DNA of 38,215 nucleotides from an uncultured Verrucomicrobiota bacterium (GTDB lineage: Bacteria > Verrucomicrobiota > Kiritimatiellia > RFP12 > UBA3636). The notes beneath the pieces are model-generated. The model was not told where the DNA came from, ran no database searches, and worked only from the letters and a program-made list of their open reading frames with translations. Below, in pieces: positions 1 through 10,200 of the stretch (the first letter of the stretch is position 1; every line of letters starts with the position of its first letter). The stretch covers positions 1 through 38,215 of the forward strand of contig CASEAR010000005.1 in NCBI GenBank assembly GCA_949285835.1, in the 5' to 3' direction. The translations under genes were made by a program, and so were the position numbers.

Positions 1-2
1 CA

Positions 3-383
3 GCGTCGGATGCCGGCAAAAATACGGCGGAAATTGAAAAAATGTCCGAGAAAGACATTGAGAAGGAGTTGATGTCTGTTTCCGACAAAATTCGCGAGCT
101 TATGAGGCAGGTAAAGAAACTGCACGGCCGCACAGAGGCGCTGAAGAATGACAGCAGGTATTCCACGCCGGAAATTGAGAAACTGCGTGCAGAAGAGAAA
201 AAGCTTTTGGAGGATCTGGGAACGCTGAGAGAAAAGATTCTTGAGGAAATGGAGAAGAACCCGGAAATCTCCGAAATTGTAAAAGAGGAACGTATAATCA
301 GCAACGAAATAGAAACCTTGAGGCGGGAGCGCAATGCGCTGATAGAGAAGGTGCGCGAACAAAGAACAAACAAGAGCATGTAA
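3..383 (+). CDS. coiled-coil protein, 5' end outside window
   Basis: The reading frame is open to the left edge of the window, so the ATG at 42 is probably internal and the true start lies upstream. The visible part is almost entirely charged alpha-helix rich in Glu, Lys, Arg and Leu, as expected of a coiled coil, with no recognisable enzymatic motif. It contains two related blocks, DSRYSTPEIEKLRAEEKKL and then NPEISEIVKEERIISNEIE. These resemble the DSEYSVLMAEAKKIETERA block of the secreted coiled-coil protein at 3429-4205, so the two may be distant paralogues. The stop codon is directly followed by the ATG of the SGNH hydrolase, which implies co-transcription. Function is unknown; a structural role in the envelope is only a guess from the neighbour. 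Confidence 0.75.
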   Translation, partial: ASDAGKNTAEIEKMSEKDIEKELMSVSDKIRELMRQVKKLHGRTEALKNDSRYSTPEIEKLRAEEKKLLEDLGTLREKILEEMEKNPEISEIVKEERIISNEIETLRRERNALIEKVREQRTNKSM

Positions 384-1010
384 ATGAAAACAATTCTTTT
401 CCAGGGCGATTCAGTTACAGACTGCGGACGCGGCGACGGAGTAAGCAACAAGAGCCTCGGCGGCGGGTACCCCGCCATGGTGGCGTCCAGACTGAAATGC
501 GACTATCCCGATGCGGGATTCGAGTTCATCAACCGCGGAGTGAGCGGAAACCGCGTGGTCGACCTTTATGCGCGGTGGAAGATCGATTGTCTAAACCTTA
601 AGCCGGATATTGTGTCAATACTCATAGGAGTAAACGACACTTGGCATGAATTCGGCTGCGGGAACGGGGTGGAAGTTCCGAGGTACGAACGTATCTACAG
701 GGAAATGATCAGCTGGACCGCCGATAAGCTTCCCGGATGTACCGTGATGCTGATGACGCCGTTCATGCTTCCTGTGGGAGACGACAGGCCGGAGATGATT
801 CCGGACGTGGCCAAGCGGCAGGAAGTCGTGGAAAGGCTGGCTAATGAGTTTTCGCTAAGGTGCGTACCCGTTCACGCAATTATGGAAGCTGCGTGCGAAA
901 AGGCGGATCCATCCTATTGGGCCGCAGATGGTGTGCATCCCACGCCGGCAGGGCATCAGCTGATAGCGGATGCGTGGATAAAAACCGCATTGCCGGTATT
1001 GTTTCCGTAA
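384..1010 (+). CDS. SGNH/GDSL-family hydrolase (probable carbohydrate esterase)
   Basis: This 208-residue protein has the full set of SGNH blocks. Block I is FQGDSVTD with the nucleophile Ser10, a Gly-containing block II sits around NRGVSGNRV, block III is IGVND with Asn84, and block V is DGVHP with Asp182 and His185. The family hydrolyses esters with a Ser-His-Asp triad; close relatives in this size range include rhamnogalacturonan acetylesterases and lysophospholipases, so substrate cannot be fixed from sequence. No signal peptide is visible, so it is probably cytoplasmic and may deacetylate imported sugars. The ATG follows the preceding stop with no gap, suggesting translational coupling to the coiled-coil gene. 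A 5' shortening is not plausible because block I begins at residue 6. Confidence 0.9.
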   Translation: MKTILFQGDSVTDCGRGDGVSNKSLGGGYPAMVASRLKCDYPDAGFEFINRGVSGNRVVDLYARWKIDCLNLKPDIVSILIGVNDTWHEFGCGNGVEVPRYERIYREMISWTADKLPGCTVMLMTPFMLPVGDDRPEMIPDVAKRQEVVERLANEFSLRCVPVHAIMEAACEKADPSYWAADGVHPTPAGHQLIADAWIKTALPVLFP

Positions 1011-1234
1011 AGGCAGAGTCAGCCGCAGACCTGACGGAAGATATATCATAAACACATACAGTTTTCCGAATTGAGTACATTCGATTCGGACATTCTGCTT
1101 GTCTTATACGACGCTCTGTGATAGAGTCAGTCTGTTAGGTGTAGGCGTATGTCGTGGCGCGATGAGATTTCCCGGGCAGGGCAGAGGATATGAAAAAGAC
1201 AAAATATTGCAAAGCGGAGGGTGGTATTTCTCCA

Positions 1235-3421
1235 ATGGCGCGCTCTTTTATCCTGTTGTCATTGTGTTTGTCGTTTTGCGTAACGGCAAACAGTGCAGAG
1301 CTTTACAAAACAAACAACGGCTCCGCCGCTTTTACGCGGCTTAATGCCGGCTCCGTACCAAGGGATGTGTTCGCGGACGAGTCGCACGTATTTGTTGCAG
1401 ACAGCGGACTCAAAGCCGTGACCATATGGAACAGAGATGCGGCCGGGGCGCTCGTCGGAACTTTTCGCGGAGGGGATGGCGGCAGGTTGCTGACTGGCCC
1501 TACAAGCATAGATATCATGGAGACGGGCGGATCCCGTTATGCGGTGATTGCGGACGGTAACAGCATTTTTGTGTGTTCAGTTTCGACAAACGGTACCGGT
1601 GTGCCTGAATTCCGGACGCAATCGCTTATCAGTCTGGACAGCGGGAGTTTTTCCTCTGCGGCGTTTGGTTCCAATGGCGATATTTTTGCCGTGCGCCCTG
1701 TGTTCGGCAGTTTGAATGTCTACAAACAGGAAGAGGCGGGTGACTTCGGGAGTTACAGGCTGTATGCCAGCATCGGCAGCTTATCTTCGTATCTTTCCGG
1801 GGCGGATGGAATGGACATAGACCCGTCTTCCGGAAGAGCAGTTTTTGCTTGCAGAGAAAAGAACATGATCGTTTCCGCAAAGATCGACATGAACACACTG
1901 AGCGTGTCGGAAATACGCACGGCCGGAGGCGCCGCTTCGTCGGAAGCGGGAATGTTCAGCGGCCCGTCTGGCGTGAGTTTGTGGACCAACGGCACGATTT
2001 GCGTAGCTGACAGCCTGAACAACCGGATACAGGTGCTGAACTCTGACATGTCGCCAATGATTTCCTTCGGATCGTATGGAACCTCAGAGGGGGAGTTCAG
2101 CATGCCGTACGGAATCTTTGCGGAGGAAGGGACGGAATCCGTTTTCGTCGCTGATACGAGAAACCGCCGCATGCAGCTGTTTGATGTGTACGTAGACTCG
2201 GATGGAGACGGAATGCCGGATTTCTGGGAACTTGAGCACGGTTTTGATCCGGCGGTTCCGGATGGGGATGCTGATTCTGACGCGGACGGCCTGACCAATA
2301 GTGAGGAGTATCTTTACGGCACGAATCCGCGGAACTGGGATACGGACGGAGACGGCGTTTCGGACGGGTATGAGGTTTTGATGTCTTATGACCCATGCAG
2401 CGCCGGAAGTGTACCGCCATCGGCGTCAGAACCCGTGTTTAAACTTGGCTCAACGGTATTTCCGGAGAATTGCAGCAAAACGCTGATTGGGTATATCGTG
2501 TTTCCGGAACCAGCTGAAACAAGCGCAGTATACAACATTTCCGGCTATGATGCAGCCGTGTTCTCCGGTCAGGAACAGGTGGAGATAAAAACAGGGGAAT
2601 GCGCCGCGGCGTTTGAGTTTACCGCGCTTGACGGATTGAAAGACAGGAGTTCAGTCACGATTGGCATTGTGTCTGAAAACGGCGTAGTGCTGGCAACAAA
2701 AAAGGTTTATGTGGAAAACATTTCTCCGGAAATAGAATCTGTTTCATTCAGACCGTCGGATTGGGGAGCTGTTGGGGAAGCGGTCGAAATTACGTTGAAT
2801 GCTTCGGATCCCGCCGGAGACAGGGATTTGCTTTCGTATCTGTGCAAAGTGTACAGGAATGTAAATGGTTCGTGGGTGTATGACAGAATGCTTGTCCATA
2901 GTCCAGTAGAACAAGGACCGAACACCGCCAATGGAGCAGTTTGCTACAGTATTACGCCGGAAAACCTCGGGTCGCTGAAGTTTGAATTTACTGTCTCCGA
3001 CAAAGACGGAGCGTCCGCCTCCAAAACCGTGATCTACCTCGTAAAGAGTGAGTCACAGGATACATCGGGAGATGACCCAGAACCGGATGTGGAAATAAAA
3101 TTTACGGCAATTGACGTCACGAACGGAAAACTTTTTGTCCGTATAACAGGGCAGGATGCGGCCGGGTATTATCAGCTGGATGTGTTCAGGACGGCGTCAT
3201 TCGATACCGGAGCGGAACATAAATTTAGCGGTATTTATGTTCCTGCGGCGGAAAGTGAATTTATGTCTGCTGACGGTTCCAGAAGCATAAGAGCGGCATC
3301 TTATGGTTCCGGAACTGAGTACACCCTTGAGGCGGACATAGGAGAGATAATTGAGAATATCGGGCCTTCTGCCTTTTTCAGGGTGCTTCGTCAGGAAGAA
3401 GAACAAGTGTATAGCGAGTAA
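1235..3421 (+). CDS. secreted NHL-repeat / TSP3 calcium-loop protein
   Basis: A large secreted protein of 728 residues from the start chosen here. The ATG at 1235 gives a compact signal peptide (MARSFILLSLCLSFCVTANSA) and has GGAGG upstream at a rather long spacing; an in-frame ATG at 1190 would add 15 residues. The N-terminal half carries beta-propeller NHL-type blades: VFVADSG, ICVADSLNNRIQV and VFVADTRNRRMQLF. These are followed by two clear TSP3-type calcium loops (DSDGDGMPDFWE, DTDGDGVSDGYE) around an EEYLYGTNP linker. The C-terminal half looks like Ig-like or other beta-sandwich modules. NHL propellers usually bind proteins or ligands; an enzymatic role is not evident. It is probably a cell-surface or extracellular protein in one transcript with the next two genes, which share secretion signals and, for the giant protein, TSP3 loops. 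Confidence 0.88.
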   Translation: MARSFILLSLCLSFCVTANSAELYKTNNGSAAFTRLNAGSVPRDVFADESHVFVADSGLKAVTIWNRDAAGALVGTFRGGDGGRLLTGPTSIDIMETGGSRYAVIADGNSIFVCSVSTNGTGVPEFRTQSLISLDSGSFSSAAFGSNGDIFAVRPVFGSLNVYKQEEAGDFGSYRLYASIGSLSSYLSGADGMDIDPSSGRAVFACREKNMIVSAKIDMNTLSVSEIRTAGGAASSEAGMFSGPSGVSLWTNGTICVADSLNNRIQVLNSDMSPMISFGSYGTSEGEFSMPYGIFAEEGTESVFVADTRNRRMQLFDVYVDSDGDGMPDFWELEHGFDPAVPDGDADSDADGLTNSEEYLYGTNPRNWDTDGDGVSDGYEVLMSYDPCSAGSVPPSASEPVFKLGSTVFPENCSKTLIGYIVFPEPAETSAVYNISGYDAAVFSGQEQVEIKTGECAAAFEFTALDGLKDRSSVTIGIVSENGVVLATKKVYVENISPEIESVSFRPSDWGAVGEAVEITLNASDPAGDRDLLSYLCKVYRNVNGSWVYDRMLVHSPVEQGPNTANGAVCYSITPENLGSLKFEFTVSDKDGASASKTVIYLVKSESQDTSGDDPEPDVEIKFTAIDVTNGKLFVRITGQDAAGYYQLDVFRTASFDTGAEHKFSGIYVPAAESEFMSADGSRSIRAASYGSGTEYTLEADIGEIIENIGPSAFFRVLRQEEEQVYSE

Positions 3422-3428
3422 TGGCTTT

Positions 3429-4205
3429 ATGTACGTATCTGTAAAAAAATTCCGCCTTGCGGCGGTTGTTATGTGTGCAGGAATATCTGCGTTTGCTTCG
3501 GAAGGGGTATCCGGCGGGAACGATATGCCGGCGGGTGTTGCTGCCGCGTCGAACGCGGTGAACGTACTGATTCGTCCGGAAACAAAACTTCCGGAAGTAA
3601 AACGCGCCAATATACCCCAGATTCCGCGCGGCGGAAATACTGTGAACCTGAATAATGAGCTGAGTGAAAATCAAAAAATAAGAAAGATGGCGATAGAGCG
3701 AGTGCGGGCTGAGAACAGGGGGAAAGCCGTTGAAAGTCAGGCTGAATACCGCGAGCGCCTCAGTTCATTCGGGAAACCTCTTGAGGATATTCAGCTCGCC
3801 TACAGCAAGGCGGCTTCGGCGGTGGATGCGCGCGAAGCAGCGATCCTCGAAGAGAATTCCGAAATCAAAGAGCTTAATTCAGAGATTGCGGAGCTTGAGA
3901 AGCAAATATCGGCGGCACAAAAGAGTCTGGCGGAGAAGAACGCGCGTATCCGTGAAATAGTGGAAACCGATTCCGAATATTCGGTGCTGATGGCAGAAGC
4001 AAAAAAAATCGAAACGGAGAGGGCGGCCCTGCGCGGAAAAGTGATGGGAGAAATCAGCTCTAACATGCGCAAGCGCAACAATCGTTTTGAGGAGCAGGTT
4101 AAGAAAGCGGAAGAGGAAATCCGGGCGGAAATGGAAGAGAAGAAAAATGCTGCGGAAGAAGCGGCAGACGCGCCAGGCCCGGAGCAGCCGAAACAGAAGG
4201 AATAA
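3429..4205 (+). CDS. secreted coiled-coil protein
   Basis: Start chosen at ATG 3429, which lies 7 bases after the previous stop and gives a clean signal peptide (MYVSVKKFRLAAVVMCAGISAFA); the open frame extends upstream to 3351 but would overlap the previous gene and bury the signal. The mature protein of about 235 residues has a short Pro/Asn-rich N-terminal part, then a long Glu/Lys/Ala-rich coiled coil from roughly residue 120 to the end, finishing in an acidic Ala/Pro/Lys tail. There are no cysteines after the signal and no catalytic motif. A block near the middle resembles the partial coiled-coil gene at the left edge. It may be a periplasmic spacer or scaffold for the giant exoprotein encoded next, but that is inference from position only. 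Confidence 0.82.
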   Translation: MYVSVKKFRLAAVVMCAGISAFASEGVSGGNDMPAGVAAASNAVNVLIRPETKLPEVKRANIPQIPRGGNTVNLNNELSENQKIRKMAIERVRAENRGKAVESQAEYRERLSSFGKPLEDIQLAYSKAASAVDAREAAILEENSEIKELNSEIAELEKQISAAQKSLAEKNARIREIVETDSEYSVLMAEAKKIETERAALRGKVMGEISSNMRKRNNRFEEQVKKAEEEIRAEMEEKKNAAEEAADAPGPEQPKQKE

Positions 4206-4242
4206 TTTCAGATTTGACTCGTAACCGAAAGGCAGTTCACAA

Positions 4243-7200
4243 ATGAGAATGAAGAACCGGATAATGAACGTCGCTGCGGCATTTTTGCTTCTGGCCGGAA
4301 TGTCGGGCACGGCGAACGCATCGTTGATCATAGACGAGATAATACACAGGGTCAACGGAGGATTCCAGACCTCGGAGTACGTGTACGATTCCGTTGGGCA
4401 GATAATGCAGTTCGGCGTAAGGCTCGTAGGTTTTGACGAGGATGTTGATGCGTTATCTGTGACAGCAGATGAAACAGGGCCCAAATTCTATTTCGAAATC
4501 AATGGAAAAGGCCGCTGGGCGACGTATTACCGTACGAGCGGGACAATAGTAACCTTCAACTACACCATCACTGCCGAGGATTTCGGCGCCGTAACCATGA
4601 GCGCCAGTTCGGACGCCCCTATTCAGGGCGGCACCGTGTCCGGTCTGTATCAGAATTCCCCTACGTCTGAAAGTTTGGATGACTTTACTCCGCAGTACGG
4701 CGGACGCGGCTACTATGATTATTCTGACTTCAACGACAACAACGATATTTCCATAAGCATTCCTGGCGGGATGACAGTAACCCCGTCGGAACTGATTACG
4801 GCGGAAGGGTCATATTACAGTCAGACTATAACGGTTACACTGACTCCGGCGCCATCCGCACAGACGACTTACAACATCAATTACGGGGATGCGACGGGTC
4901 TGGTTGACGGACCGCTGGCGAAAACGGTTGCGGCGAATACCGGTGCATTCACGATTTCCGGAATACGCGCCCTCGATAACTTTGCAGCGTCAACGGTTAC
5001 TATCACCGAAAGCGGCGGATCCGCAAACGGCACGTTTACGCTGTCCGCAACGAACTGTCCTCCGGTCATTACTACACCAGTGCAGAACAGTACTATTACC
5101 ACCGCGGTGGGACAGGATGTCCTGTTTGCTGGTTTCGCCACTGATCCTGCCGGAGACAAAGACACACTTACATACACATGGAGCTTCGGCGATGGCGCTG
5201 TCGGCACGCAGGTAAGCAATACCGTAACACACGCGTATGTGGCAGCGGGAACGTATACAGCCGTTCTTACGGTGTCAGATGGCGATGGCGGAATTGCCAC
5301 CAGAACTGTAACCGTAAACGTGGAAAACGGAAACCTGATCGTGGTTTCACCTGCGACATCCGGGAATGGTCTTCAGGAGGGTCTTGGAACGGGTACGTTC
5401 CAGTTTACAGATCCGGCAACGACATGGAAACCTGGAGGAAACAGGTTCCCGAGCACAGAGCCGAATGCGGTCAGCGCGGTTGCCGTAAAGCCAGTGCCTG
5501 ATGCCGGAAGCTATTTGTTCGGATGGTCTTCTGGTGACGATGCCGACGCCATCCGAGGCACGGGGAAGATTCTTCTCGCCTCCGACAGTCCGATCCTTGT
5601 AGACATGAGTACCGATCGCCAGCTGTCTTTTTATTTCAGCAAGGCGTGGAGTTCAATGGACAACTTCGGCGATATAGATGCCGATGGACTCAGCGATGCC
5701 TGGGAAATGAAGTGGTTCAATGCAGGAGCCGCTATAACAATGGACGACGACGACCTGTCCACGCTTTCCGCTATACAGCCGGGAGGAATCTATGGCTCCG
5801 GAGGCAATCCGGACGGCGATTATCTGCCGGGATCCAGCGCTACTGTCGAGGTCGACAATGTTGTCCTCGGAGGATCAAACAAAGTTCGCGTATTTCAGTA
5901 CCCGATTGTTCCAAGTGGAAATTGGCAATGGAACGGGTATGCGCCAGATCCGTCGAATCCTTTCAACAACCTCATAGAATTCCGCGGACTCGAAGAATTG
6001 CGCGAAGGTTCGAGTCAGTGGCACCGTTATGCGGTGTCGCTTCCTTCCGTTGCCAATGCGGCGGAAAGAGGAAACTGTCCGGCCACCGATCCGTTTAATG
6101 CGGGTTCCGTCTCCAACCGTGTAACCGGCGTATCCGGAAATGATACGGACGGCGATGGCCTGCCTGACGGCTGGGAATATTATTTCTGGACGACGATTAT
6201 GTATGAGGTGAACACAAACCAGTGGGTAGCCTTCGACAATAATTTTGCGTCGTATGATTTTGAAAACCACACCTTCACGAACAGCTTTATTCTCGACCGC
6301 ATAAGCAAGGAAGAGCTGCTCAATATGTTTGATCCGGCATACGACTGCCTTGATCCTATGGCGGATCCGGATAACGACGGACTCACGAATTTTGAGGAAT
6401 ACTATGCAGGGACAAACCCGCTGCATTGGGATACGGATGGCGACGGACTCCCTGACGGCTGGGAGGTTCTAAACTATCTTGATCCCCTCAGTGCGGTCGG
6501 CGAGCATGGCTCCGATGGCAATCCTGATGGAGATTTTTGCGCCGAAATGAGCGGAACATTTTCCGTGGAAGGCGGAACGTCCGCCAATCCTGCTCTTGAC
6601 GGCGGCGGTTACAAAATAGGCAGCGCACAGCATGCCCAAGTGTATATGATGCGCCGGGACGGCGCAGGTCCGTGGAATGGGGCTTCCTATTCCGGGTTCC
6701 ACCCGCAGGTCGGATGGACGGAAGTTAAGGGGCTGTCCAAAGCTTTCACCAACTATGATGAATTCATGCTTTCATATTACTATATGTACATGAATTATTA
6801 CATGCTCGGAGTCGAGACGGAAGTTTCTCCGCAGACTTGGGGAACCCTCACGACAAATCCGCGCAATAACAATACCGACGGCGACTCTACTCCGGACGGA
6901 TGGGAATTGTTTGTCGGCGTAAGTCCGGTGAATCTCATTTGGCCGGATGCTGTTGACTTTGCCCTTCAGCCGACAGTCGAGCCGGAATTTGACGGCGATG
7001 GGCTGTTCGGTGCACAGGCAGAATTTTCAAGCATTTCAACCGCGGCTATACGTGAAGAAGACGAAGTGACGGACGCATATGACGCAAAAGGCAATCTTCT
7101 TGCGGCCGGCGTGAACAAGATTTGCGCTTTTCCGAATATTTATCCAGACTGGACAAACAAGATTTATCCAACGGATCCGTGGAACGCAGATACCGATGGC

Positions 7201-10200
7201 GATGGTTTGATGGATGACTTGGAATATATGGAAATAGAAGACGTTAACCTTGACGGTTCGCTCCTTGTCAACCTCAATCCGACTTCTGTTGACTCCGATC
7301 ACGATATGCTCCCGGACTTCTGGGAATATTCCTGGGGGCTGCAGACAACCAATGACACCCCGCAAAGCGCATATGACAGCGTTTACGGGATGTACGGCGA
7401 TCCGGACTGCGATGGTCTTTCCAATTATCAGGAATACCTGACCGGAATCAACCGCGGCTGGAGGGGCGATTACTGGATCGCGCAGAACCACAAGGACTAC
7501 ACATCCGGAATGATAAGCGCTGGTGAATTGATTCCTCCTGCGTACGGCACATTCAGTTCGTTTGACATGCTTCGTCCGCTTCCGGACCCGGAAAAGACAA
7601 GGCAGTCTGAACAAAGTTACCGCGATTATCTTCAGTTCCTTGCTACCAATACGGGCGCGACACTGGGCGACTGGAGACTAGTCTGCGAAGAATCCGACCA
7701 GATGGACGTATATCTTGAGACCGTGTGGTATCTCTATGCTCTGGAGTACGACGGCAGTTCCACAGGCGCGCTTGCTCCCGATCTTGCAAAGAGGGATTTC
7801 CCGCGTTCATTTGGACGCTGTCCGTACGACTGGGATCCGGCGTATACGATTAATGAAGAGAAATACCTCTATTTCTTCTATCCTGGGGCTGTCTCTACAA
7901 ATCCGCGTTCCTTTGACACGGATGGTGACGGAATGGACGACTACTTCGAAATCTTCCACGGTATAAATCCGATATGGGGATTGGGCAACGACGGCAACAC
8001 CTTCCTCCTTACGTACTATGGAACGGGTGAGTTGCTGCAGACGTATCCGTATGACGGCTACAAAGCTCCGTGGACTCTGGGAAGTCCTTTCGCCGATCCG
8101 GATCAGGATGGTTACAACAACCGGGAAGAATCTGTGGAATTCTACGCGCAGGATTCATATTACAACTCCGATCCGACGCCGTACTGGCTCACGGATACGA
8201 GCTACGACAAGAGCCATGTCAATTTGTACTACCAGTCCGGCGATATGACGGTCATGAATTTTGGAGATATAACGCCGTCGCAGGCCGCGTGGCCGTTCGG
8301 ATTTAAATATCTGGAGGAAGTTGACAGTTTGGTGACGTACATTGCACCGAAGTACCTGTTTGCATTCGAAACAAATGAGGGTTTCGATACAGACAACGAC
8401 AACATCTCGGATCGCGAAGAAAATACGACAACAGACTTGCGCGGTGTTTCCGACATGCTGGATCACTCGGATCCGTCCTCCCGAAAAGCAATGTACTTTG
8501 ACGGCGTCTCCGCGGCATGCCGCACCCGTGTGCCGTATTTCCATGACAAGTGGTCCCTCACGAGCTATACGGTTGAAATGTGGTTTATGGCGGAAAATCC
8601 AGCCCAGCCCGGAAAATATCAGACGCTGATAGAGCGTCCGGTAGTAAGTGAAATTGACGATCAGACAGGACTCGAAAAGACGGAGATCCGCAGAACGTTC
8701 AGGCTTCAGATTACACCTGATGGTACGCTTCGCGGTGAAGTCCAGAACGATGCGGCAGCGACGTTTACCACGGAAACGGCTATTGAGAACGGCAAGATTT
8801 CACCGAATGCATGGTACCATGTAGCGGTCACAATGGATTCTGTGAAAAATGAATATTCGATCTACCTTAACGGATCTCTCATCCAGCGCGTTAAATGCGG
8901 TCTTAAGCCGTGCACCGGATATTTCCCCGGACTGCAGGACGTAGAAGAAGACACGGAAGAGGATACGATTGTGCAAACCGACGTGTTTTCATTCTCGCCG
9001 GCGCCTATTGTCATCGGTGCGTCCGATAATAATCCTGGCGGCGTAATAGGCGGTGCTCCGATGTATAGCGACAACGTTACGCTTCTGCCTCCTTCTGAGC
9101 CCGTGTTGTACAACTTCTATCAGGGATGGATTGATGAAGTCCGCGTGTGGGACAGAGTCCGCACACAGAGCGAGATTCAGACCGATATGTATAAGAAGTA
9201 CACACCGGACGATGTGTGGGCGGTAAATCATAAACGGTTTGCATGGGAACAGGAAAACTGGATTCTCGCCACGGCGTTGAGCGATTTCCCGCAGAAGCTG
9301 CTGTACCATTACTCATTTGACAACATTCCTGCCGTAGTTGCGGATCCGAACCGCGATCCATCGGTGCAGCCCATTCCTTCAGATGTGGAGCCGTTCCCAT
9401 CCGGAATAAATGAGCGGCTTGGGGCGCCGGATGCTGATTACGTAATTCCATGGTGGGCAGAATCGAGATTAAGGTCAAATATCTACGACACGTATCTCGG
9501 GTATATCCCATGGGCAGAGAATACTGCAGCGCATCTGCCGCAGTTCCCGCCCCTCACGATCAAGCGTGTTTTACCGGTGTATGATAAAGGCTATAACGTG
9601 ATCGGATACCGGAAACGCGAATCGGCGGACTGGCTTGCCGAGGTTGGCGGAACAGTTGGAGAATCTTCAGACGAAGATGAGGCGGGAAATACCAATATCG
9701 TGCTGTCTGCCGATCTCGTACCGAATTCACAGAGCCCGTATAGCCAGATATACTGGCCCGGAATCGAAAGAAAGCACGACATCTCGCCGGATATCCCGTT
9801 TGTAAATATGTACTCAACGCATAATTATGAACTCGTGCCGGTATTCTCCGACCTGCTTCCGCTGAACGGCGCGCGTACGGATATAGACGTGGATCTTTGG
9901 GATGGAAACGGGCCTGGATACGAAACGTCATCTATAGATTCTGACGGCGACGGCATCCCAGACTGGTATGAAATAATGTACGGCCTGGATCCATACAGCG
10001 CTGAAGGCGTGAACGGAGCGTATGGCGATTACGACGGCGATGGTCTCGACAATTATTCCGAGTACCTGGCCGGAACGGCCGCCAACAGTTCCGATACGGA
10101 TGGCGACGGGGTCTGTGATTATTTCGAGCGTGATGATAACAAGAGCCTCACATACGGAGAACTCTATGACGACGGCGACGGCATGCCGTCCGAATGGGAA

